From Mycolicibacterium sp. P1-18 (GTDB lineage Bacteria > Actinomycetota > Actinomycetes > Mycobacteriales > Mycobacteriaceae): a DNA stretch of 64,000 bases. The notes beneath the pieces are model-generated. The model searched no databases and was not told where the DNA came from. It worked only from the letters and a program-made list of their open reading frames with translations. The stretch lies in the NCBI RefSeq assembly GCF_008329535.1, contig NZ_NPKR01000010.1, forward strand, positions 62,001 through 126,000, given 5' to 3'. Shown here in pieces: positions 8,207 to 15,689 of the stretch; within the stretch, counting starts at the first letter, position 1, and the number at the start of each line of letters is the position of its first letter. Made by a program: the position numbers and the translations under genes.

Positions 8207-9214
8207 TCACTCGCGGCCGGCCGACACCCAGCCCAGATCGGCGTTCCGGTTACCCGACACCGTGGCCGCCGCCGCGTCCAGCCGCGCGAGTTGACCGTCG
8301 CTCAGGGCAACGTCGAGCGAGTCGAGGTTCTCCTCCACCCGGACCGCCCGCCGGGTGCCGGGGATCGGGACCGACGCCACCCCGAGCTCGTCGGCCCGGT
8401 ACCGCAGCCAGGCCAGCGCGACCTGGGCCGGCGTCGCCTCGCGTTCGTCGGCGACGGCGCGGATCACGTCCACCACCGCCAGGTTCTCTTCGAGGGCCTC
8501 GGCCGAGAACCGGGGCAGATTGCGGCGGAAGTCCGACGAGGTCGCGAGGTCGGCGGCAGAAGTGACCGTGCCGGTCAGGAAGCCGCGGCCCAGCGGCGAA
8601 TAGGGCACGAATCCGACCCCGAGCTCGGCCGCGGCGGGCACCACCTGGCGTTCGACGTCCCGACTCCAGATGGACCATTCACTCTGGACGGCGGCAATGG
8701 GGTGGACGGCGACGGCGGCCCGCAGTTCGTCGGCCGTCACCTCCGACAACCCGAGATGGCGGACCTTGCCCGCGGTGACCAGTTCGGCCATCGCGCCGAC
8801 GGTCTCCTCGATCGGCACCGTGAGGTCGCGTCGGTGCATGTAATAGAGGTCGACGACGTCGGTGCGAAGGCGACCGAGGCTCCCGTCGATGCACTGGCGA
8901 ACGTAGGCGGCGTCGCCACGGGCGGTCGGCTTGCCGGCAGCGCGGTCAGCCGGGTTGCCGACGATGCCGAACTTGGTCGCGAGGGTGACCTCGTCGCGCC
9001 GGGTGGCGAGCAGGTCGGCGATCAACCGCTCGTTGGCCCCGTTGCCGTAGACGTTCGCGGTGTCCACGAACGTCACGCCGAGGTCGATCGCGCTGTTCAG
9101 CGTCGCCAGCGACTCGGCGTCGTCGACCTCCCCGTAGACCGGCGTCAAGGCCATCGCCCCGAATCCCACGGCGCTGACGGTCAGGTCGTCTCCAAGCATC
9201 ACTGTCTCGGTCAC
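8207..9214 (-). CDS. Aldo/keto reductase
   Basis: A 335-residue (alpha/beta)8-barrel NADPH oxidoreductase. Catalytic tetrad positions are visible: Asp and Tyr in DTANVYGNGANE, Lys in LATKFG, His in LYYMHRRD; the C-terminal NADPH site includes PIPGTRR. It resembles the AKR13/YajO-like general aldehyde reductases; the substrate is unknown. GTG 9214 is used as start; ATG 9199 (MLGDDLTV) is an alternative, neither having a strong ribosome site. It is convergent with the TetR gene, one base from its stop. Confidence 0.92.
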   Translation of the reverse strand: MTETVMLGDDLTVSAVGFGAMALTPVYGEVDDAESLATLNSAIDLGVTFVDTANVYGNGANERLIADLLATRRDEVTLATKFGIVGNPADRAAGKPTARGDAAYVRQCIDGSLGRLRTDVVDLYYMHRRDLTVPIEETVGAMAELVTAGKVRHLGLSEVTADELRAAVAVHPIAAVQSEWSIWSRDVERQVVPAAAELGVGFVPYSPLGRGFLTGTVTSAADLATSSDFRRNLPRFSAEALEENLAVVDVIRAVADEREATPAQVALAWLRYRADELGVASVPIPGTRRAVRVEENLDSLDVALSDGQLARLDAAAATVSGNRNADLGWVSAGRE

Positions 9215-9300
9215 GTGGCATAGCAACCGTCGTCGTCGACGTTGTGTTCCGTCGGTGATCGGATCTAGCCTGGTGTGATCCACGTCACGAGGAGGTCGCC

Positions 9301-9729
9301 GTGCGGATCGCAGACGTGTTGAGGAACAAGGGTGCCGGGGTGCTCACCATCGCGCCGGACACTCTGGTCGCAGACCTGATCAGAGGTCTGGTCGGACGCA
9401 ACGTCGGAGCCATGGTGGTCGTCGGCCCGGACGGTCTGATCGGAATCGTGTCCGAACGCGACGTCGTGCGGATGCTTCACGAACACGGTGCCGGAGCCCT
9501 CGGACGGCGGGTCGCCGACATCATGACCAGCGAGGTGATCACCTGCTCGCCGGAGGACTCCGTGGACGGTCTCAGCGTCCTCATGACCAATCACCGGGTG
9601 CGGCACGTTCCCGTCGTCGAGGAGGGACGGTTGGCGGGCATCGTGAGCATCGGCGACGTGGTGAAGACCCGGATGGAGCAGTTGCAGGCCGAACGCGAGC
9701 AATTGGAGGCCTACATCACGCAGGGGTGA
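9301..9729 (+). CDS. CBS-domain protein (Rv2406c family)
   Basis: The 142-residue protein is a single pair of CBS domains (about residues 5-60 and 72-130), seen in GIVSERDVVRMLHEHG and GIVSIGDVVKTRMEQLQ. CBS pairs bind adenine nucleotides and act as energy sensors; stand-alone ones have no catalytic partner. The GTG start has a strong GAGGAGG seven bases upstream. A GNAT acetyltransferase follows four bases later and is probably co-transcribed. Confidence 0.93.
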   Translation: MRIADVLRNKGAGVLTIAPDTLVADLIRGLVGRNVGAMVVVGPDGLIGIVSERDVVRMLHEHGAGALGRRVADIMTSEVITCSPEDSVDGLSVLMTNHRVRHVPVVEEGRLAGIVSIGDVVKTRMEQLQAEREQLEAYITQG

Positions 9730-9733
9730 GAGC

Positions 9734-10342
9734 ATGAACGGCGTGCACGCGAGACCCGCGACCCGCGCCGACGTCAAGGACCTGTCGACCACGCTGAACA
9801 GGGCTTTCTTCGACGATCCGGTGATGTGCTGGATGCTGCCCGACGCCGACCAGCGGCGACGCAAGTTGGGCGTGCTGTTCGCCGCCCTGACCCGCCATCA
9901 CCACCTCGCGCGCGGCGGCGTCGAAGTCGTGACCGACGGCGACGGCGTCATCGGGGGCGCGGCGCTGTGGGATCCACCCGGTGCGTGGCGTCAGACGCGC
10001 CGCGAGGAACTGCGGGCGATGCCGGGCCTGCTGTGGGCGTTCGGCCGCTCGCTTCGACGCGGGGTCGTCGTCGAGGAGATGATGAAGGAGGTGCACCCCG
10101 AGGAGCCGCACTGGTACCTGGCGATCATCGGCAGCGACCCGACCGTCCGCGGAAAGGGGTACGGGCAGGCGCTGATGAGCTCGCGGTTGGACCGCTGCGA
10201 CGCCGAACACGCGCCGGCCTACCTGGAGTCGAGCAATCCCGAGAACGTGCCGTACTACCAGCGCTTCGGATTCGAGGTCACCGGCGAGATCACCCCGCGG
10301 GGCGGACCGACGCTGTTCTCGATGTGGCGGGCGGCCCGCTAG
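9734..10342 (+). CDS. GNAT family N-acetyltransferase
   Basis: A 202-residue GNAT fold. The acetyl-CoA pyrophosphate loop is SDPTVRGKGYGQALM (R/QxxGxG/A), and the C-terminal strand carries ESSNPENVPYYQRFGFEV, typical of the family. The N-terminus (ATRADVKDLSTTLNRAFFDDP) matches the uncharacterised actinobacterial GNATs. It follows the CBS gene by four bases and ends four bases inside the convergent PemK-like gene. The substrate cannot be told from sequence. Confidence 0.9.
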   Translation: MNGVHARPATRADVKDLSTTLNRAFFDDPVMCWMLPDADQRRRKLGVLFAALTRHHHLARGGVEVVTDGDGVIGGAALWDPPGAWRQTRREELRAMPGLLWAFGRSLRRGVVVEEMMKEVHPEEPHWYLAIIGSDPTVRGKGYGQALMSSRLDRCDAEHAPAYLESSNPENVPYYQRFGFEVTGEITPRGGPTLFSMWRAAR

Positions 10343-10962
10343 CGCCAGGAGTAGTCGGAGCGCAACCGCGTCGCGACGACCTCGAAGGTCTCGCGTTCGA
10401 GGATCGCGCCCTCACGTCGGATGCTCTCCTCGGGCACGTCGAGCACGCGGTCCAGCCGGACCCAGCTCGCGCGGCCCTCGTAATCCCAACTGCCGCTGCC
10501 GATGGCCACCCAGGACCGGTCGGCGCCGTGACGTTCCTGGCTGGACAGCATCAGACCGAGAAGCGTCGTGCTGTCGCGACCCACGACCAGGACGGGACGG
10601 TCCTTGCCCCGGGACTGATCCTCTTCGTAGGCCACCCACGTCCACACGATCTCCCCGGGATCGGCCTGACCGTCGAGGTCGGGGGCGTAGAAGATCCGCC
10701 GGGCCCGACGGGCGGTGGGTGCACTGTTCTTCGTCACCGGGCGACCGGCGGTGATGGCCTGCTGAGGCGGTTGCTGAGACGCGGCGATCACGCTGAGGCC
10801 GACGTCGATGCCCATCCTGATGCCCTGACCGAGGGTGCGCGGCACCATCTCGGGGTTCTGCAACTGCCGGATGATCTTCGGAGCCTCGCTGAACACCAGT
10901 TTCTCGGTGGTCTTCACAATCCGCTGCCACGGACTCAACTGAGGAGCCATGTGATCGAGCAT
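10339..10962 (-). CDS. PemK/MazF-fold protein (Rv2405 family)
   Basis: About 207 residues. A helical N-terminal half is followed, from about residue 105, by a PemK/MazF-like beta-barrel: GEIVWTWVAYEED, GKDRPVLVVGRD, then SWVRLDRVLDVPEESIRREG. MazF/PemK toxins are mRNA endonucleases, but here no antitoxin gene lies beside it; neighbours are a GNAT and lepA. The long N-terminal extension also differs from classical toxins of about 110 residues. It may therefore be a domesticated RNA-binding or nuclease protein. ATGs at 10962 and 10950 are both possible starts. Confidence 0.75.
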   Translation of the reverse strand: MLDHMAPQLSPWQRIVKTTEKLVFSEAPKIIRQLQNPEMVPRTLGQGIRMGIDVGLSVIAASQQPPQQAITAGRPVTKNSAPTARRARRIFYAPDLDGQADPGEIVWTWVAYEEDQSRGKDRPVLVVGRDSTTLLGLMLSSQERHGADRSWVAIGSGSWDYEGRASWVRLDRVLDVPEESIRREGAILERETFEVVATRLRSDYSWR

Positions 10963-11050
10963 AGGGGAGTCCACCCACGTGCGATTGTGTCGATGAGGTG
11001 GCGGCTCGATATCCTGAACGAGCGCAGCGCCGCTGCCACGTAGCCCCACC

Positions 11051-11055
11051 AGGAG
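11051..11055 (+). promoter_or_regulatory. Shine-Dalgarno of lepA ahead of an ATC start
   Basis: AGGAG is followed by six bases (attccc) and ATC 11062. An in-frame TAG at 11041-11043 closes the frame just upstream, so no conventional codon can be used between it and the GTPase P-loop. The site therefore decides the start of lepA. Confidence 0.8.
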
Positions 11056-11061
11056 ATTCCC

Positions 11062-12903
11062 ATCAGCAGCTTCGCCGACAAGACGTTCACTGCGCCGGCG
11101 CAGATTCGGAACTTCTGCATCATCGCGCACATCGACCACGGAAAGTCGACGCTGGCCGACCGGATGCTCGGCATCACCGGGGTCGTCGCCGACCGCGACA
11201 TGCGCGCCCAGTACCTCGACCGGATGGACATCGAGCGCGAGCGCGGCATCACGATCAAGGCGCAGAACGTGCGGCTGCCCTGGACCGTCAACGACGAGGA
11301 GTTCGTCCTCCACCTGATCGACACCCCAGGTCACGTCGACTTCACCTACGAGGTGTCGCGAGCGCTCGAGGCCTGCGAGGGCGCGGTGCTGCTCGTCGAC
11401 GCCGCCCAGGGCATCGAGGCGCAGACGTTGGCCAATCTCTACCTCGCGCTGGACCGTGGTCTGACGATCATCCCCGTGCTGAACAAGATCGACCTGCCCG
11501 CGGCGGATCCCGACCGCTACGCGGGGGAGATCGCACACATCATCGGCTGCGAGCCCGAGGAGGTCCTGCGCGTCTCCGGCAAGACCGGCGTCGGGGTCCG
11601 GGAACTGCTCGACGCGGTGGTTCGCCTGGTGCCCGCGCCGGTCGGCGACCCGGACGCGCCCGCCCGGGCGATGATCTTCGACTCCGTCTACGACATCTAC
11701 CGCGGCGTGGTGACCTACGTCCGCGTGGTCGACGGGAAGCTCAGCCCGCGCGAGAAGATCAAGATGATGTCGACCGGCACCACCCACGAGCTTCTCGAGG
11801 TGGGCATCGTCTCACCCGAGCCCAAGGCCACCGAGGGCCTCGGCGTCGGCGAGGTCGGCTATCTGATCACCGGCGTGAAGGACGTCCGCCAGTCCAAGGT
11901 GGGCGACACCGTCACCGTGGCCCGCAACGGTGCGACCGAGGCGCTGACGGGCTACCGGGAGCCGCGTCCGATGGTCTATTCGGGTCTCTATCCGGTCGAC
12001 GGATCCGATTACCCCAATCTGCGCGACGCCTTGGAGCGCCTGCAGCTCAACGACGCCGCGCTGACGTGGGAGCCGGAAACGTCGGTGGCGCTCGGGTTCG
12101 GGTTCCGCTGCGGCTTCCTCGGGCTGCTGCACATGGAGATCACCCGCGAGCGGCTCGAGCGCGAGTTCGACCTCGACCTCATCTCCACCGCACCCAACGT
12201 CGTCTACCGGGTGGTGAAGGACGACGGCAACGAACTGATCGTCACGAACCCGTCGGACTGGCAGGAGGGCAAGGTCCGGTCGGTCTTCGAACCGATCGTG
12301 AAGACCACCGTCATCGCGCCGAGTGAGTTCATCGGCACCATCATGGAACTGTGCCAGTCGCGGCGCGGTGAGCTCGGCGGCATGGACTACCTGTCGCCGG
12401 AGCGCGTGGAGCTGCGCTACACGATGCCGTTGGGCGAGATCATCTTCGACTTCTTCGACTCCCTTAAGTCGCGCACCCGCGGCTACGCCAGCCTGGACTA
12501 TGAGGAGGCCGGCGAGCAGGAGGCCGATCTGGTCAAGGTCGACATCCTGCTCCAGGGTGAGGCGGTGGACGCGTTCAGCGCCATCGTGCACAAGGACGGC
12601 GCCGCGGCTTATGGCAACAAGATGACCACCAAGCTCAAGGAGCTCATCCCGCGCCAGCAGTTCGAGGTGCCGATTCAGGCGGCCATCGGTGCGAGAATCA
12701 TTGCGCGCGAGAACATTCGGGCCATCCGCAAGGACGTGCTGAGCAAGTGCTACGGCGGTGACATCAGCCGCAAGCGCAAGCTGCTCGAGAAGCAGAAGGA
12801 AGGCAAGAAGCGGATGAAGACGATCGGCCGGGTCGAGGTGCCGCAGGAGGCCTTCGTCGCGGCGCTGTCGTCGGACGCCGCCAGCGACAAGCCGAAGAAG
12901 TAG
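11062..12903 (+). CDS. lepA: Elongation factor 4 (back-translocating GTPase LepA)
   Basis: LepA/EF4 is a ribosome-associated translational GTPase. From ATC 11062 the protein is 613 residues, normal for the family. It has the P-loop AHIDHGKST about 20 residues from this start, DTPGHVDF, NKID, and the LepA C-terminal region ending KRKLLEKQKEGKKRMK. The first ATG in frame (11164) comes after the P-loop and cannot be the true start. With TAG at 11041 and no ATG, GTG or TTG between, ATC behind AGGAG is the best choice. A lipoprotein gene follows five bases after the stop. Confidence 0.95.
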   Translation: MSSFADKTFTAPAQIRNFCIIAHIDHGKSTLADRMLGITGVVADRDMRAQYLDRMDIERERGITIKAQNVRLPWTVNDEEFVLHLIDTPGHVDFTYEVSRALEACEGAVLLVDAAQGIEAQTLANLYLALDRGLTIIPVLNKIDLPAADPDRYAGEIAHIIGCEPEEVLRVSGKTGVGVRELLDAVVRLVPAPVGDPDAPARAMIFDSVYDIYRGVVTYVRVVDGKLSPREKIKMMSTGTTHELLEVGIVSPEPKATEGLGVGEVGYLITGVKDVRQSKVGDTVTVARNGATEALTGYREPRPMVYSGLYPVDGSDYPNLRDALERLQLNDAALTWEPETSVALGFGFRCGFLGLLHMEITRERLEREFDLDLISTAPNVVYRVVKDDGNELIVTNPSDWQEGKVRSVFEPIVKTTVIAPSEFIGTIMELCQSRRGELGGMDYLSPERVELRYTMPLGEIIFDFFDSLKSRTRGYASLDYEEAGEQEADLVKVDILLQGEAVDAFSAIVHKDGAAAYGNKMTTKLKELIPRQQFEVPIQAAIGARIIARENIRAIRKDVLSKCYGGDISRKRKLLEKQKEGKKRMKTIGRVEVPQEAFVAALSSDAASDKPKK

Positions 12904-12908
12904 CCCCC

Positions 12909-13607
12909 GTGCGCTGGCCGGCGGGCATCGTGTTCGTCGGCCTGTCGTTGGCCGGGTGCGGTCACACGGTGCCTGGGGCGGCCACGCCGGCGGAGTCCGC
13001 GGTGAAGATCCTGCCCACCGAGGATGAGATGGGCTCCGACGTCGGAACTCCGTTGAGCACGTTCGGATTTCAGCCCTTCATCGGTGGAGTGGAGATCCTG
13101 CCCGACGGCTATCGCAGCGACGCGGACGCCGCGCCCATCGGCTGCGCCGCCGTCACCGACACCGCGCCGCGCATCGTGTACGAGCCACTGCCGGTCGTCG
13201 AGGCGGCCCGGCAGAGTTACTTCAACTGGGACGAGCGCGTCTACGCCTCGGGCGCCGACGCGGCGGTGGTGCGGTTGGCCTCCCCGGCGGCTGCCCGTGA
13301 GGCGTTCGATTCGTTCACCAGGCAGTGGCAGCAGTGCTCCGGCACCACCGTGGTCAAGCACGTGGGCAACGCGGTGATCGACGCGGCCGTTGCGGACGTC
13401 ACCGCCGGGGACGCGGTCGTCTCCGCGACGGTCCGCACCCGGCAGCGGCCGGGCGGTGCCGAGTCGCTCTACGAGCGTGCGCTTGGCGTACGCGGGGGCA
13501 CCCTGGTCGAGGTGTCGCTGGCCGTCACGCCTGCCGGTGCACGTCAGGCCGAGCCGCGGGCCTGGGCGGTGCGTATCGCCCAAACGATGCTCGGCAAGTC
13601 AGAATGA
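12909..13607 (+). CDS. Lipoprotein with PknH-like sensor domain (LppR-like)
   Basis: A 232-residue secreted lipoprotein: signal peptide of about 17 residues ending in the lipobox LAGC, then an extracellular domain resembling the C-terminal sensor domain of PknH. Two pairs of Cys (APIGCAAV and QQCSG regions) could form a disulfide. It sits five bases after lepA, as lppR (Rv2403c) does in M. tuberculosis, and a second protein of the same type follows. The ligand is unknown. GTG is the start. Confidence 0.85.
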   Translation: MRWPAGIVFVGLSLAGCGHTVPGAATPAESAVKILPTEDEMGSDVGTPLSTFGFQPFIGGVEILPDGYRSDADAAPIGCAAVTDTAPRIVYEPLPVVEAARQSYFNWDERVYASGADAAVVRLASPAAAREAFDSFTRQWQQCSGTTVVKHVGNAVIDAAVADVTAGDAVVSATVRTRQRPGGAESLYERALGVRGGTLVEVSLAVTPAGARQAEPRAWAVRIAQTMLGKSE

Positions 13608-13611
13608 GTCC

Positions 13612-14310
13612 GTGACCCGATCTGCTCGGCTGTGTGCGGCGCTGGTCGCCACCGCCGTGGCGGCGTCGGGCTGTGCGAGCACCGTGAAGGGTGTCGCCGT
13701 GCGGGACGTGGACGCCAACCCGACCGACGTGCGGCCGTTGCGGGAAGCCCAGCTCGACGACGTGATGCTGAGCATCGCCCAGCTCAACGGGATCGCCGGT
13801 GCGACGCAGATGGAGGTCGTCCTCTCCGGTGAGCGGATGTCCGACAATTCCGACGCGGTGTCGGATCCCGACTGCCTGGGTTCGATCTTCGGCGCCGAGG
13901 ACCTGGTCTACCAGTCCAGCGAATGGACGGCGGTGCGCGACCAGGTGGCCAAGGAGCCGCGCGAGGACAACCAGCACTGGATGGAGCAGACCGCGGTCCT
14001 CTACCCGACGGAACGGGAAGCCGGCGCCTTCGTCGAGGATTCCACGGCGGCCTGGAAGGGCTGCGGGGGATTCTCGGTGGCCGTCGACGACGGTTCGACC
14101 AGTTCGATCTGGCTGATCGACGACGTGCGGGTCGACGGTGACGTCGTGACGCAGAGGGTCGCGCAGGAGGACTCCGACGGGTGGGAGTGCCAGCACGCCA
14201 TGTCGGCGGTGGCGAACCTGTCGGTCGAAACCATCGCCTGCGCGTTCGGCGTGAACGACGAGGCCGTCTCGATGGTCAGCGCGATGATGGCTAACGCGGC
14301 GCGGCTCTAG
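13612..14310 (+). CDS. Lipoprotein with PknH-like sensor domain, second copy
   Basis: A 232-residue lipoprotein with signal peptide LCAALVATAVAASGC (lipobox ASGC) and a PknH C-terminal-like extracellular domain with conserved Cys in SDPDCLG, WKGCGG, WECQHA and IACAFG. It follows the first such lipoprotein by four bases and shares its length, so the two probably arose by tandem duplication and divergence. The GTG at 13612 is the start; the longer frame lies within the upstream gene. Confidence 0.85.
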   Translation: MTRSARLCAALVATAVAASGCASTVKGVAVRDVDANPTDVRPLREAQLDDVMLSIAQLNGIAGATQMEVVLSGERMSDNSDAVSDPDCLGSIFGAEDLVYQSSEWTAVRDQVAKEPREDNQHWMEQTAVLYPTEREAGAFVEDSTAAWKGCGGFSVAVDDGSTSSIWLIDDVRVDGDVVTQRVAQEDSDGWECQHAMSAVANLSVETIACAFGVNDEAVSMVSAMMANAARL

Positions 14311-14409
14311 CGGGGGACCGACCGCCCTCGCGATCATCACGATCCGATCTCTTGTCGTCCGGCCGTGGCTGCGCGACCATCGCGGTCAACCACCGTCGAG
14401 GAGATTGTC

Positions 14410-14547
14410 GTGAGCGAACCGAGTCCCGAACCGCAAGAACGGGTGTCGTGGTATGCCCGCGTCGGCACCGACTGGTGGGCGACGATCGTCGCAGGCGGCA
14501 TCGCCGTGCTCGCCGTCACCAACCTCCTTCCCAGAATCCCGTGGTGA
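14410..14547 (+). CDS. Small single-pass membrane protein preceding the YeiH-type exporter
   Basis: The 45-residue protein starts at GTG 14410 behind GAGGAG. It has a short polar N-terminus, then WYARVGTDWWATI and one membrane segment (about residues 22-40, IVAGGIAVLAVTNLL). It ends four bases before the exporter ATG, so translation is almost surely coupled. I know no characterised homologue; it is probably an accessory or stabilising subunit of the exporter. Confidence 0.7.
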   Translation: MSEPSPEPQERVSWYARVGTDWWATIVAGGIAVLAVTNLLPRIPW

Positions 14548-14551
14548 CCCG

Positions 14552-15670
14552 ATGAGCTCGACGTCCGTCACCTCCGACGAGGATCACGTCGACGAGGCCG
14601 CGCCGCCGACGAATCTGCTGCACTACGTCCCGGGTGTGCTGCTGCTGATCGTGATCGGCCTGCTCGGCAAGTACGCGCAGATTGGGTGGAATGCGCTCGC
14701 CAAGCACGAGGGCTGGACCGTTCCCGACATCGAATACGTGCTCTGGGCGATCCTCATCGGTCTGGTGATCACCAACACCGTCGGGGTGCACCGCGTCTTT
14801 CGTCCCGGCGTCGGAACCTATGAGTTCTGGCTCAAGATCGGAATCGTCGCGCTGGGTTCACGGTTCGTCCTCGGCGACGTCCTCAAACTCGGCAGCACCA
14901 GCTTGCTCCAGATCCTGGTGGACATGGCCGTGGCCGGTGCGATCATCATCGGCGCGGCCCGGCTCTTCGGTCTGTCGGGCAAGCTCGGGTCCCTCCTGGC
15001 GATCGGCACGTCGATCTGCGGTGTCTCGGCGATCATCGCGTCCAAGGGCGCCATCCGGGCGCGCAACTCCGAGGCCGCCTACGCGATCGCGGCGATCCTC
15101 GCGCTCGGTGCGGTGGCGCTGTTCACCCTTCCGCCGCTCGGGCAGCTGATCGGCCTCAGTGACCACGAGTTCGGGCTGTGGGCAGGGCTCGCCGTCGACA
15201 ACACCGCCGAGACGACGGCGACGGGCTACCTGTTCTCGGAGGAGGCGGGGAAGATCGCCGTCCTGGTGAAGTCGACCCGCAACGCCCTCATCGGGTTCGT
15301 GGTGCTGGGCTTCGCGCTGTACTGGGCCGCCCGCGGGGAGGCCGACGCCATCGCTCCGGGGGTCCGGGCCAAGGCGGTGTTCGTGTGGCAGAAGTTCCCC
15401 AAGTTCGTCCTCGGCTTCCTCGCCGTGTCCGCGGTGGCGACCGCGGGGTGGCTGACCAAGGGCCAGAGCACCAATCTGGCCAACGTGTCGAAGTGGGCGT
15501 TCCTTCTGACCTTCGCCGGCGTCGGATTGAACACCAACTTCCGGGAACTCGCACGCACCGGCTGGCGTCCGTTGGTCGTCGCCGTCATCGGATTGGTCGT
15601 GGTAGCAACGGTTTCCCTCGGACTGGTACTGCTGACGTCGCGGGTACTGGGTTGGGGCGTCCACACGTGA
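14552..15670 (+). CDS. YeiH-family putative sulfate exporter
   Basis: A 372-residue polytopic membrane protein (about 10 segments) of the YeiH/UPF0324 family. Signatures include LGSRFVLGDVLKLG, the conserved GTSICGVSAIIASKGAI and a late SKWAFLLTFAGVGLNTNF. The family is annotated as putative sulfate/sulfonate exporter, with little direct evidence. It lies downstream of a 45-residue membrane protein and upstream of a flavoprotein, 12 kb from the sulfate import operon. The ATG at 14552 was chosen, giving a short acidic N-terminus before the first segment. Confidence 0.88.
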   Translation: MSSTSVTSDEDHVDEAAPPTNLLHYVPGVLLLIVIGLLGKYAQIGWNALAKHEGWTVPDIEYVLWAILIGLVITNTVGVHRVFRPGVGTYEFWLKIGIVALGSRFVLGDVLKLGSTSLLQILVDMAVAGAIIIGAARLFGLSGKLGSLLAIGTSICGVSAIIASKGAIRARNSEAAYAIAAILALGAVALFTLPPLGQLIGLSDHEFGLWAGLAVDNTAETTATGYLFSEEAGKIAVLVKSTRNALIGFVVLGFALYWAARGEADAIAPGVRAKAVFVWQKFPKFVLGFLAVSAVATAGWLTKGQSTNLANVSKWAFLLTFAGVGLNTNFRELARTGWRPLVVAVIGLVVVATVSLGLVLLTSRVLGWGVHT

Positions 15671-15689
15671 CACCTGCCAAGACGACGAC

